NCBI GenBank assembly: GCA_022432975.1
Contig: CM039509.1
Coordinates: forward strand, 43,000,209 to 43,064,208
DNA: 64,000 nucleotides
Origin: Begonia masoniana
Taxonomy: Eukaryota > Streptophyta > Magnoliopsida > Cucurbitales > Begoniaceae
Direction of reading: 5' to 3'
The notes beneath the pieces are model-generated. The model saw only the letters and a program-made list of their open reading frames with translations. It was not told the origin of the DNA and ran no database searches. The position numbers were made by a program, and so were the translations under genes. Shown piece by piece: positions 35,197 through 46,851 of the stretch; the stretch's first letter is position 1; every line of letters begins with the position of its first letter.

Positions 35197-35287
35197 CCAA
35201 ACAAAGCCGTGAGGGGAGGATATTGCGCTACGGCCCAATCCCCAGAACGGACAATATCTTGCTGGAAAATGAGGTCGTTACATTAGT

Positions 35288-37440
35288 TATCTTTTAGTCT
35301 TTGTGTTTGGATTAATGAATAGCTGAACCTAGGTGCTTATATTTAGCACATGTTATCTGCTTTTTGAGAGAAAAACAAGTTGAAGAAAAAGACACTTGGA
35401 GAGAGAAGAACATTACCTTAATTGGCTAAGCAAGAGTGGTACTTGGCTAGGTGGTGGTTGAACCATTCCTCTTTTACCTCAGCTTTTTCCATCTAGGTTT
35501 TTGAATCTTTGTAAACCCTAAATTAGCTGAATGGGTGGAGGTATAAAAGCCATCCTTAAACCCTTCTCTCATCAATTTTTAAATATCATTTGCAGTAGCA
35601 TTTTTGGCTCCATTGAGTCTGCTTCATTTCTTCTCTTCGGTGAGTATTAACCGAGAGTTGAGTAATTTTGTTTTCACATTGTTGTGAGCCACGGTGGTTT
35701 CTTCTTATTGCAACATTCTTCCTCTTCTTTTTAAGAGTTGAAAATACAGAGCAAGGTTATACAAAGCTCTCATTCAAGGTTTGTTGGAGAGCTCTTTTGA
35801 TTAAAAAAGGACAAGGCCGAAAAGGTGCACATTATAGCCAGTTCAGACTAGCAATGATCAATCCCCCATATCTTTTCATCCTCTGCGAATCAACCTCTGA
35901 AATTTTCAGGGTATCTCATCCACAACCCCAGTAAGTCCTATTTAAAATTTCAAGTTATTTGGAGTAGTATTGAGAAAGTTGTGCATTTGGGAAGTTAGGT
36001 TATTCTCAGCCAAACAGCAGTTCTACCCGAGCAGGTTTTTGTGTGCTATTGTTTCGAGCATAACTTTTTATCCACATGGAATTGTTTTCTGAAATTTTAG
36101 GAGCATTTCATAAATATTTTTAGCTAAACACTGTTAAAATTTCAAAGCATTTGAATTTAAATTGTAAAAGTTATACTTTTTGGAAGTTATGGTATTTTCG
36201 GACCAAAACTATTATTATTCCGAGCAGAATTTGTGTTGCTATTGTGCTTCTATTTGTTCCCCAAGTTTGAAGCATATCAACCGATCCGATCGACCCAAAC
36301 CCGTCCCTGTCAAACCGAATATTTTTGAATCGTTAAGGATGTCCAATTCGAATATGAAATTCATCGCTAGAATTTTATTGGTAAAGAATTTCTACCCTTA
36401 TTACTTTCAAAATGATTATTTTAGGATGAAAGAAGAAATTTAAACCTCCCTAATTTTTAGGCAAAGAACATCAATCCAACGCTCAAGAAAAATACCTAAA
36501 ACCCTTCCCTCTGTCTCGGAATCCAAGTAAGTAAAACACTAGGTTTTCAATGTTTTGACCGCAAGCCTCTTAAATCACGAAACATTTATTAAATTATTTT
36601 CTTTAAAATATTTTATTATTTAATTATGATTTTATTTGGACACACATGTATAGACATTTGACATAAAAATGTAGAAATATAAAAATGATAAGACATAATA
36701 TATGCGAGTATCAAAGACATAAAAATGAATGGAATTGACGGAAAGCATGAGAAGATTAATGAGAGCCTGAACGTATGAGATGACTAATGAAAGCATGAAC
36801 TCATGATTATAAATTGATATGGCTGATAAAACTTTATGAGGGTAAGAAACTGCTAGTTTCTGAAAGTCTGAATCCATGGTAAGGATTGAAAAATGAGTTT
36901 CATCTCGTATGTAACTTTTAAATCATGAAATTGGGTAACTTATGCAATTAAAATCTAATGCACTTGTTTTTACCTACTGAGTTTATCTCACGCATTAATT
37001 TTGTGATATAACTGAGTTTTTATATGAGAATGAACTGACGCTGATCGAGAATTTTTCAGAGGCGGACGATCATACAGAGAATGAAGTTGACATTTCATAT
37101 TTAATTGCATTTAATTTCAGTTGTTTTCAGTTTGAATAATTTATTTCATCAACTGTTAATTTTTCAATTAACTAAGTTATTATTTTAAAATAATAAATGA
37201 GGTTTTATTTAATATTTGTTTAGTATTGAATTTTTTTAAATATTTATTGATAGTTGTTTCATATCTTCCGCTTAATAAATAATTTCTACTATTTTCAAAG
37301 ATTTTGAATTAAGAAAATTAGGGTTTTATAACGATTCAATTTAACATAATTTGCAAATCAATTAGAGAAAATTTTAGGAATTAAAATTGAAAAAAAAAAA
37401 CGAAAATAAGTTTTAGGGTAGTTAGATGCTCAAAAGAAAA
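35288..37440. other. LTR-like or intergenic sequence, unresolved
   Basis: A TATA-like GGTATAAAAGCC occurs near 35541, and a leader-like pyrimidine stretch follows. Two related segments near 36020-36060 and 36205-36250 share the words CCGAGCAG, TTTGTGT and GCTATTGT. The layout suggests a degraded LTR or leader, but I could not define its ends. The short open stretches here show no protein family. Confidence 0.3.
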
Positions 37441-38190
37441 AAGGACATTCTTGACTCAGCTTGCAGCCAAAACAGTTCCAAAAGCTTTGCATTGACTTCC
37501 TTTAACGCTGGTGTCCGACTATTACCATCAGGAATATCATAAAAAAAAAAGATCACGTAGAGAAAGAAAAACTCAAAGATCCTTCTCTCTATCATTAGGC
37601 AATTTTCTCTGATACTGTCTCGGCAACATGTGGTAGTCAATTCTAATATGCTACATGCAAAAGAAGCGGAGAAACATGTTTTCCATATAGACACGGATAA
37701 ACTGCAGTTTGCCGCAATGAAGATGTGGTTTTTGGTTAATTCTCCTCGAAAAGCAACCATCCACGTTGTTAACATTGATGATTGGCTGAATTCGTCTTAC
37801 TCCATTCTAGGACAACGCAAGACTAAGACAGTTTTACTTCAAGGCAGATCGTCTGTTAGTGCGAACATTTGAAGTATAGAAAACCAAAATATTTGTCCAC
37901 GCTGAATCATTCAAGGTTTTAATTGCCTGAAGTCTATGCAAGATCCTATTTTTGGTGCATTGATTTACAAGGAATGTGGTGCAGTTGAGAGCTGTAAGGC
38001 GAGTTTTCATAGATTTGATAAGTATCTCAATTTCTCAAATCCAAAAATATCAAAGAACTTTGATCCAAAAATATCCGCTAGATCGAGGGTGGCATGTGTC
38101 GAGTCTTAGATATAATCAGGGATTGAACATCGAAGGTCAGGCGTGATTCATTACTATGGAAACGACAAGCCGTGGCTGGATCTGGATATA
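37441..38190 (+). pseudogene. galacturonosyltransferase (GAUT, GT8) pseudogene fragment
   Basis: Broken frames on plus match the GAUT catalytic region in order: FLTQLAAKTVPKALH, KLKDPSLYH followed by a stop, IFSDTVSAT, then after a frame shift VVNSNMLHAKEAEKHVFHID and LQFAAMKMWFLVNSPRKATI. GAVESCKASFHRFDKYLNFS and ISKNFDP follow, then after a deletion PLDRGWHVSSLRYNQGLN and a broken HYYGNDKPWLDL. Functional GAUT enzymes add galacturonic acid in pectin synthesis in the Golgi. The segment normally containing the DDD/DXD metal-binding motif is missing, and several stops and frameshifts exist, so it is dead. The pieces are contiguous without obvious introns, so a processed copy is possible. Confidence 0.8.
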
Positions 38191-38629
38191 TAATGTCTGG
38201 AAACCCTGATCTCCAGCTTTGTAACATCAGCGACCATTCTTCATTTTTCTGTTATTAGAAACACAAAGCTCTCTCTGATGAAGCTCTTTCCCTACTTGAA
38301 GTCCTAAGCTTTCATTTTTTATTTTAAAAGACTTCTGATCTTATTGCAAGATGTGACGATAGATGAAGGGAACAGAAGAATGGAAACACCAAAATTAAAT
38401 ACGAAAACAAATGTATGTACACAATCTTCTTGGACTAGGGTGTGGGAGTTCAACTCAGCAATCCAGACAGACAAGACAGACAGACAGCTCTACCAAGGTG
38501 TAATTATGATTATTCAAACGCCCAAAATGGAACCTGTGTGTCCCGTTTCTCCGTGGTTCAAATTGATTACTTTTACATCGTCCCAATAGCATCTCATTAA
38601 ATTATAAAAAGCACAAACCTCCGGCTTGT
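38191..38629 (-). other. 3' flank/UTR of the ubiquilin gene
   Basis: There is no coding exon. The part next to 38629 is the probable 3' UTR of the minus-strand ubiquilin gene. An 81-codon open stretch at 38344 on plus has no family features. Confidence 0.5.
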
Positions 38630-41600
38630 CTACGGCCCTGGATTCCCCAAAAGTCGCTCTACCGCCGCATGTACGTTCCCTGCAGTGGCGCGAAGTGCCC
38701 TTATATTCTCTTGTGTGTCGAAAAATCCCATTTCTTGAAGCTGCGAAAGCTGAGTTGCATATAGTTCTTCTGGGGGAACTGGCAGGCCAAATTATACAAG
38801 TTCCCAGTCAGAGAGTAGATGCTTTAAGACAACACAGTCAAATTTGGAGATAAATATGTGGGATAGAGAAGAAATTCTAACCATTGGGATTGCTAGGGAC
38901 AGTCATTCCACCAGCTCCAAGACCACCGAACATGTTCATCAACAACTCTAATCCGGCATTATTGGGAGTTCCTATTATTTGAAAAATCTTAAAAGTTTTA
39001 AATAGTGAAACTTGATCGGCGATAAATTAAAATATCAATTTGGATCTTCTTGTTGACTTTACCAGTAGTCCTCGTTGTTTGAGCTGGATCTCTGCGAGGT
39101 GATAAGATGAAAACGTGTATTAAGATGAGTTTTATGCAATTTATATGGTTTAAAAGGAAATTAAGATAGAAATTTTTTCATAAAAAACGATGCTCAAAAC
39201 CTGATCAATCATTATATTCATCTATGGGATAGTTTTACAAAAATATTTGATTGATTGACCATACTCAATCAAATGGAATGAACTCAACGGAGCTTTATCG
39301 TATAGCATGCCTCAAACAATTAGAAGCAAAGACATTCTTTGGAATGACTAAAAACTAAGTGCATCCATCCAAGATTCCAAACTGACCAAGTTAAAAATGC
39401 GCTTTCAACTCATTTAAAAAAGAAGTTTAACTCACTGATTTGATTGCTGTTGACCAAGCTGAGACAGAAGTGATTGTTGTAGTGATAGCATTTGCTGCAG
39501 CCAAAAAAAAAGCCCAAGATCAAGAATTTTAAAACAAACATCTCCATAATTATATAAAGCAGTTGAAAATATCTCAAACTATATTACGCTGAAAAAGAGT
39601 ACAAATAAATCATGTATAGTTGTAAGCAAAGGAATCTACATCCTCTAGACAAAAATCAAATTCAAAACATCCTTTGAATCAATCACAGAAAAGGAATAAG
39701 TACCTGCATTGTCTCAGGATTTGTTAACTGGCGAAGAAGCTCTGGATTTTGCATCATTTCTCTTAATTGAGGATCCATGTCAACCATGCCCCGCAACTGG
39801 GGATTGAGACTGAGAATCTGATTGAAAATCACATTAATTTAAATAAAAATGCATCAAGTTTGATAACATGATTCGAGTGTACCTGATTCATATATTGAGG
39901 GTTAGAGAGCAGGCTTTGCATCATCTGGGATATTGCGGGGTTTTGCAAAAACTGATTCAACATAGCAGCATCAGGCCCACCACTCATCATCTGCTCCATA
40001 TCAGGAAGACCTAGCCCTCCCAAATCACCAATTCTAGGAGTCCTAGATTCCCCAGCGGGATTGGGCCTTGTAGTGTTTGCTTGATTTCCCCCTGTCAATT
40101 AAATCATAGCAGGAAATTGGTTGAAGTTGCTGAAAAAAAGGATGCTGCATTACTTGTAACAGATAAAATAGTGAAATTTTAGGGATTTGTGTTCTTAAAC
40201 TGTGATAACATTACAAAGCATTTTGAATAATGAAATATGTTTCAAGTGTATGACATTAACACATCTGAAATTGTACTAAACTTTCTCTCATTTGCAGTAT
40301 TACCACCTTAATATCGAATATTTTTGAGACAGTGAGTCGAAAACAAATGGGCAATTTAAAGTAGATAACTTGTACCAAATATACAAGTTAATGGCTATGA
40401 AATAGTGATTTACCAGCTGCGCCACCCCATGGATTAGGAAGTGGATTCGTATTTGGAGCAGTAGTCCCTGTATTTGTTTCAGTTCCAGTGGCTAAAGTAT
40501 TATTAACCCCAGACCTAGGTTGGGCCCCGCCTGAGTTTCCTAAGAGGGCTGTAAAGGGGTTTGAACTCAAATCGTTTCCCGTATTCCCACCCATTGTGGT
40601 AGCATTCATAAATGGCTCTTGAACATTTTCATACATACGCCTTAGCATGTTGAATCCTTCGGGACTAGATTCAATATTACTCATAGCCCTGTCAGTGTTT
40701 CTCATCATCTCACGCATGAGTTCTGGGTTCCTTGCAGCCTCTAAAGTCTGCCTGAGAATGCCAGGATCATTAAGAATATGAGCAAGTTCTGGATTTCTGT
40801 CAATAATTTCCCGCATTTGAGGATTGCTCATAATCAAAGTTCGCATCAAATCAGGATTACTCATTAGGTTTTGAATTGCAGGCATGTTCATTATTTCCCT
40901 CATCATGTTTGGGTTCTGAGTCAGTTGTTGTTGCACTTGCTCGAATTCTGGAAGACCCGCTCCAAACAAACCAGATGCTCCACCTCCACCTAGTGGGTTG
41001 AAACCCAGTCCAGGAAATAAAGGTGTTCCATTTCCTAAAGCTCCACTATCAGTGGAACCAACACCTCTTGTGACACCTGGAGTGCTGTTAACAGTTCCAG
41101 TATCAGCAACAGCAGCAGCAGTTGTAGTTGGCGCTGATGCAGCAGGGGCAAAACCTCGAACCATGTGAACTGTATGATCTGCCTGCATACCTTCAAGAAA
41201 AGAAATAAAATCAAATGATAATGATGCAATCTAAGAATTTTTATGTACGAGTCAAGTATCAAGAGAGAAATAAAAAAAAAGACTAAATACAAACACACGC
41301 ACGAAGAAACATATCAAGATGCATAAGAAACAAAAAATTAAAGTTCATCTGCTAATGTTATTCTTTATGTGATTGATTTACTACTTGTTTTTGTAACTAA
41401 ATCACGCTGTTTAAGCATCAAACATGCAAATAATTTGCGCTTACAACAACAAACAAAATCCTATTAGATAGAGATAAAACCAACCAAACTCATTCAGTTA
41501 TCCATTTGAACAATCCAATTTACAAAATCCCAGCACGAAACAAACAAAACACCAAAACAAAAATTGAAAAACACCTGTTTCAAAATATTCTGAATCTAGT

Positions 41601-41999
41601 ACAGCACATGATCGGTGCAGAAAAAGGAAAACAAACAAACAACAAAAGCAGCAAAGGTACCGCACATTGAAATAAGAAAAGCAATAAAAAAAGAGAGATA
41701 AAAACCTCGCACTAAAAACCAGATTTTAGTACAAATAAAACACGGACATAAACAGAGAGCATACCATAACTATCTAAGGTCTGGTCATCCTTCAGAATGC
41801 GGCCTTTGTAGATCAAGCGCTGCTGATCAGCAGGAACATCCCAATTCTGAGCTAAAATTACTTTAAAGGCTCCAACCGTTGACTCGAGGCTCGTCCTCAC
41901 CGTAAATTTCGTACCGTTCGAGCAGCGAATATTAACCACGACCCCTTCTTCACCGTCACCACCTATTCTGGGCTCACCGGAATCACCACCGCCGCCCAT
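38630..41999 (-). CDS. DSK2: ubiquilin / ubiquitin receptor DSK2 (8 exons, 553 aa)
   Basis: A shuttle receptor that carries ubiquitinated cargo to the proteasome and to autophagy. Exons in transcript order: 41765-41999, 40414-41190, 39883-40091, 39704-39817, 39436-39494, 39063-39091, 38882-38971, 38630-38778; all phases join. Domain order: an N-terminal ubiquitin-like domain (about residues 18-92; [36 protein letters not shown]), STI1-like repeats rich in Asn-Pro and Met ([34 protein letters not shown], and a second cluster around [18 protein letters not shown]), then a C-terminal UBA (about 505-553; [15 protein letters not shown], with the MGF loop, ending LLGNPGP). Length fits plant DSK2 proteins (about 540-550 aa). 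The start follows a 5' UTR that seems to contain an intron. Confidence 0.95.
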
Positions 42000-43800
42000 A
42001 TCCTCTACAGAATTTCAGATCTATCAAAGCCACAAACGACGAAAACCCTAACACCAAATTATACGGAAAAAAATTGAAAACCTCTCAACCAAAACTCTTT
42101 ACCCATACTGGAACACAACAAAAAAGGAAGAATCCGAGAAAGAAAAAAAGAAATTCAATTCACTAATTCAACAACAAATGAAAAAAGCAGAATGAATCGG
42201 ACTGCACCTACGTTTCGATACGAAGCTTTTGCAAGAGAGAGGAAATTGATGGGGTCCAGATTCTCTACGGTTTGGTGCGCATATTCTGCTCCAGCTCCGA
42301 CCCTGTTTTGAGTCATTTGTCCAGTAAGTTCAGTTACCAATCATATCTTGCCACGTAAGCTTCAATTAATAATGGGCCTAGGCCCATATCTCTGGACAGT
42401 ATGGGCTTCGTGTGGTTTGTTTCGATTCTGATGGTCCGGTTCGACCGGACCGAACAACATAACCGAACCAAATTGTACCCACCCCTGCACAAGCCACAAG
42501 ACCCCTTCACTCGACTCGACATCGTTGGGAGGTCGCATTTCATCTCTCTCTCTCTGGGCTGAGACTATCTCCAGCTTTTAAGGCAAGCCAAGAGCTGGAT
42601 GAAAAGGTCTTTACAGAAACTCTCTGACTGGAAGTGAATGGCGACGGTGAACTCGAGTTCAGATTGTGTCATTATTTATTCATTCCTCAGTAATTGGAAT
42701 CCTTTTGTATACTCGTACATCTGCTGAAAATGGTCGAAAGTGTTAGCGTTGATGAAATAGTTATCAGGGTCAGTGGAATGCACTTTACCTGTTTGTATAA
42801 ATGACTCAATTACGCACTCCGAGCTAAAAGTTATTGGAAAGGGAGTTTTAGAGCGAATTTGTGTTGTTAGTTTACGTGGTTGAGTTTATATACTAATATG
42901 TGTCACTCATAATATTAGCGCGGGTTTTTCCTCGCAGAGAAGAGAGAACGGATTCGTCTTATTTGCAGTGTCTATTTATTGGATTGATTATACATTTGAC
43001 AAGTTCTCAAACTATTGTATCTTGATTACTGCCCCATCCAATTGCTTTTCATGGTATTGTTTTGGTTTTACTTGTTATTGATAGAGAAATTTGCTTTGAC
43101 ATTGTTTTTGTTTGGCATCCAATATAGTTGACTTGCTGAATTCTAATGCAAGACATAATAACTGGGTCAAATTGTTAATTTCTTAATTAATATTTCCAAA
43201 GTTAGTGCAGAATGATGTTTGACACTTGATCTCTGAACTCAGGTAAGTTCATGCTGTTGCACTTTCGTTCTGCTGATTTCAATATTCCATTTTTTACCGT
43301 CCGAATCATCAATCAAAAAAGAAAAGGTTGTGTAACTTTTATGGCTGACAAAGCTCTTGGGGTATTGGATTGATAACGAACTTTCATTACGACATGTTTG
43401 CTCTCTTGCCGTGTGGTAGGTCGGGTCTGGAAGTAATTTCTCTGACTTTTTAGGTATGTTGATTATTTTCCTAGTTCATTTGCAAGATTTCTCACACTTT
43501 TCGGAATAAGCGAGACTCTTACTTTTGCAGCTTCTCAAGTGTAGTAGAGGTGAAGAGAACAAGAATTTTTTTACTACCTCTGTGAATCTTGTTTCAAACA
43601 GGTACTTTACTCTTGCTAGTATTTTCTATCAAACAGTACCTACTTCTCGTATTTCAAAAATTGTCAGTTGTGTCGCGGAAGATTATGTTAAGACATATTG
43701 TGTTCTTGGAACAGGGAATACCTAAAGAGAAAATGTCTATGACTCTATAGCAACCCTGCATGTGAATAAGTAAAGGCTTTGTCTCAGGGTAGTAGATAAT
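42000..43800. promoter_or_regulatory. shared upstream region of DSK2 (minus) and the PPR gene (plus)
   Basis: The two genes diverge from here. A perfect 16-bp palindrome ATGGGCCTAGGCCCAT (42372-42387) and a further ATGGGCTT (42401-42408) are site II elements (TGGGCC/T), the class bound by TCP factors and common upstream of plant housekeeping and organelle-protein genes. 42000-42330 is probably DSK2 5' UTR. 42620-43800 is probably PPR 5' UTR with introns (several CAG/GTAAG-like junctions), since no coding frame is continuous. Confidence 0.5.
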
Positions 43801-45291
43801 ATGTGCTCAAAAGCTAGTGTTTATCCTTCCTTGCTAGAGGGAAATGTTGCAAGGATTTGTCAAAAGACATTTTTGGCAGCTTCTTATTCGAACAAAAGCA
43901 GAAAGCTTCCAATGAACCTTCGCTATCCACGCCGGACAAAGCTTCCTCCAGAATTTGGGGTTAATCAATTCTTAAAAAAGAAGGATAGCTCCCAACTGTC
44001 CTTCACTGATTTGCTGTGCAAGGATACAATTGATTTACCAAAAGAAGTAGATGGTATTGATGATGGTGCCAACTATAACGATGACAGTGTCGACAAAAGC
44101 ACTGATGATGATGGCTGTGGTGGCATTATCTGGGGTTCGGATGAGATTCAAGCAATTTCATCACTCTTCCAGGGGAGAATTCCTCAGAAACCTGGGAAGC
44201 TGTACAGAGAAAGACCCCTTCCTCTCCCACTTCCTCATAAACTCCGACCTTCAAAGCTTCCTACCCAGAAAAGAAATATCAAAATTCATTCTCGAACTTT
44301 GCTGTCCAGTGAAATATACAAAAACCCAAATGTTCTTCTTGGCCTTGCCAGAGAGATTAGCATCCTTCCTCCAGACGAAGATGCATCCAAAGTTCTCGAC
44401 AAGTGTGCTCGTTTTCTGCGAAAAGGGTCTCTGTCATTGACAATCAGGGAACTTGGTCATATGGATCTTCCAGATAGAGCTCTACAGACATTCTGTTGGG
44501 CCCAGCAACAACCTCATCTCTTCCCAGACGATCGAATCTTGGCTTCAACTGTTGAAATCCTCGCAAGGAAACATGAGCTGAAAGTGCCAGTTGATTTGGA
44601 AAAATTCACTTGTGCAATGAGCCGTGGTGTTCTCGAGGCAATGATCAGCGGCTGCATCAAAGGAGGAAGCTTGAGCCTTGCTTGGAAGCTTCTTATGATC
44701 GCCAAGGATGGTAAGAGAATGTTAGACTGTAAAATTTATGCATCGTTGATATTGGAGCTTGGCAAAAACCCAGATAAGCATAGTCTCGTAGAGGACTTAC
44801 TGGAGGAGCTAGGACAAAGAGAAAACTTGAATCTAAGCCAGAAAAACTGTACCTCCATAATGAAAGTCTGCATCAGACTCGGCAAATTCAAACTCGCCGA
44901 GAATCTTTATAACTGGTACAAAGAATCCGGGCGGGAAATAAGCATAGTTATGTATGTCACTCTAATCCACAGTCGATACTCGGATAAGAAATACAGAGAG
45001 GCATTGGCTGTGGTGTGGGAAATGGAGGGGTCGAACTGTCTCCTCGATCTACCAGCGTATCGTGTGGTAATAAAGCTTTTTGTAGCTTTGGGTGATGTCT
45101 CGAGAGCTGTGAGATATTTTGCAAAGCTTAAGGAGGCAGGTTTCAGTCCGACATTCGACATATACCGAGATTTGATAATGATTTATTCGGTCTCGGGGAG
45201 GACGGCAAAGTGTAGGGAGATATGCAGGGAGGCAGAGATGGCTGGGTTTAAATTGGATAAGCCTTTGAATTCACTCATACCACAGACTTAG
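43801..45291 (+). CDS. P-class pentatricopeptide repeat protein (496 aa, single coding exon)
   Basis: An RNA-binding helical-repeat protein, normally working in chloroplast or mitochondrion. It is intronless within the CDS, as is usual for PPR genes. The N-terminus (to about residue 60) is basic with few acidic residues (ARICQKTFLAASYSNKSRKL, RYPRRTKLPPEFGVN), compatible with a transit peptide. An acidic stretch follows at about 85-105. Degenerate PPR helices occupy about 215-480 (for example MYVTLIHSRYSDKKYREALA, YRVVIKLFVALGDVSRAVRY, YRDLIMIYSVSGRTAKCREI). There is no E, DYW or SMR domain. It resembles Arabidopsis At2g01860/EMB975 (from memory), but that needs a search. Met1 is the first ATG of the open frame. 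Confidence 0.85.
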   Translation: MCSKASVYPSLLEGNVARICQKTFLAASYSNKSRKLPMNLRYPRRTKLPPEFGVNQFLKKKDSSQLSFTDLLCKDTIDLPKEVDGIDDGANYNDDSVDKSTDDDGCGGIIWGSDEIQAISSLFQGRIPQKPGKLYRERPLPLPLPHKLRPSKLPTQKRNIKIHSRTLLSSEIYKNPNVLLGLAREISILPPDEDASKVLDKCARFLRKGSLSLTIRELGHMDLPDRALQTFCWAQQQPHLFPDDRILASTVEILARKHELKVPVDLEKFTCAMSRGVLEAMISGCIKGGSLSLAWKLLMIAKDGKRMLDCKIYASLILELGKNPDKHSLVEDLLEELGQRENLNLSQKNCTSIMKVCIRLGKFKLAENLYNWYKESGREISIVMYVTLIHSRYSDKKYREALAVVWEMEGSNCLLDLPAYRVVIKLFVALGDVSRAVRYFAKLKEAGFSPTFDIYRDLIMIYSVSGRTAKCREICREAEMAGFKLDKPLNSLIPQT

Positions 45292-46851
45292 CCGGATCTG
45301 AGTAAAGCTTAGGCATCCCTTGTTTGTAAATTTTTCATTTGTCAAGTCTCTATCTATATCTGTTTTGAGATAGTCCCCTGATAGTTTTCAATCCTCTTTT
45401 TTACGAAAATCGAGTTTCCTCACAATCAAAAAATTTTAATGTGACAGACTGCCATGTGAAGGCTAGAACAGTTCAGTGTGAGGGTCTAGTTCATATTAAC
45501 GAGGATGCAACTCATGCAAAAGGAACAAAAACGATATGTGTTTTCGACATTACCGGAATATCTTTAACGGTCTCGTGAATTAGAGTATTTGCGCATGACA
45601 ATTAAGACCATACTCGAAAAAAAACATTCAACATCTAATATTTGATGTAGAAAAATTTTACGGGGACATTTGAATTTACTAAATTTTAAATGGAAATTGA
45701 ATTTTTTGGTTTATCTACGTTAGAATGTTGATTTCAAATCGAGTTGAAATTCAAATGCACATGTGGAGCGCGTGTGGAATGGCAGTTTGAGAGACAGCTT
45801 GCAGCTATGTTGATTTCGTTGTTTTTCTGGCGCCCTGGATTGTCTGGGTCTATGATTCCATTTGGATTCATCTAGAGAGCTTCTCATTCACGGATTGTTT
45901 TGAAGTTTTCAAAATTGGGCTCTTCGTTTTTACTCCGTAGCCCTTTTGCGATCAAGGAGGTCGTTTGCATCGGATTCAGAAGTTTCATCTCTTTATGATT
46001 ATTAGCGTCGAGGTTTCCTGTCTGAATCTTTCATTGGAAGATGAGAAAATGGGCTCCCTCTAATTCGTGGTATGCGTTGAAATTTTTGAGAAAATCGGCT
46101 CCCTTTTTCAGGCGAGTTTTCCCCCCTCTAGTCTCTAAAAAAGGCGAGTTCTCTGGTTTCTTTGTTAGAGAGGGCCTTGGTATGTTGTAATGTTGTGAAC
46201 TAATATCTGGCACTTATCTGAGCTACAACGAGCGAAATATTGTTTCTGAAGGCGACGATGATTTTCTGATACCAAGTAATTCCATTGGGTCAAATTTATG
46301 AAGATTATTCCTCTTTTCACCTTTTGTACTACTAATTTCCTCGTACTTAAGTTGAATTTGAAGCTCTTACAGTGGGATGTTTTGGTCTATGCTGCTTAAC
46401 TGTTTTGAAGTTAAGTTTAATGTTGAAGAAGCCTTTCCAGAGGATGTTTGTGGTGGAAATGTTACTGGTCAAAGAAAATAACTTTGTTTGATAGTCTAAG
46501 CCATCTTGAAGGTTACTTTAATGCTGTATCTTTGATGTCTATATTGGAGTGAAATGCATGTTTAGTTTTAAGTTTTACCACTCAACATTTTGTGAAGGTG
46601 TTTCTTGTGGATGCTGCGTTTTTTTTTTTGAAGTCAAGTACTGTTTGACGTTCTGTGTGATCTTGGCTTGAAGAACTGAATATTAACTCATTTGTTTGTC
46701 TTCTCAAGAATTATATGTAAAAACAATGTTTTGGACTGCGGGAAAGTTGGTCCATTTTTGTTTCTTTTTGCTCCATTACTGAGTCTTGTTATCACGCTAA
46801 TTCTATTATTCTGGCAGGTGCTCGATTAGATTATTGGCCACTCAGTGATTG
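45292..46851. other. intergenic and 5' UTR of the LAZ1-like gene
   Basis: No coding exon is visible. The acceptor TCTGGCAG ending at 46818 directly precedes a short leader before the ATG at 46852, so a 5' UTR intron is likely. Its first exon may lie around 45780-46030. The rest is ordinary intergenic sequence. Confidence 0.45.

Larger units (their letters stand above)
34344..35282 (+). mobile_element. complete Cassandra TRIM retrotransposon (939 bp)
   Basis: Two direct LTRs of exactly 434 bp (34344-34777 and 34849-35282) start TGTGATGACCC and end CGTTACA. They flank a 71-bp internal region. A primer-binding site TGGTATCAGAGCC (34780-34792), complementary to initiator tRNA-Met, follows LTR 1 after two bases, and a purine-containing tract precedes LTR 2. 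The target duplication is TTAGT at 34339-34343 and 35283-35287. Each LTR carries a 5S rRNA-like segment. No protein is encoded. Known Cassandra elements share all of these traits; they move non-autonomously with enzymes from other elements. The LTRs differ by roughly two dozen substitutions and no net length change, so the insertion is not very recent. Confidence 0.95.

Noticed and set aside
34308..35204. Several overlapping minus-strand ORFs of 60-128 codons
   Set aside because: They lie wholly within the Cassandra LTRs, are duplicated with the LTRs and have no family features.
44051..44440. 129-codon plus-strand ORF
   Set aside because: Out-of-frame shadow within the PPR coding exon.
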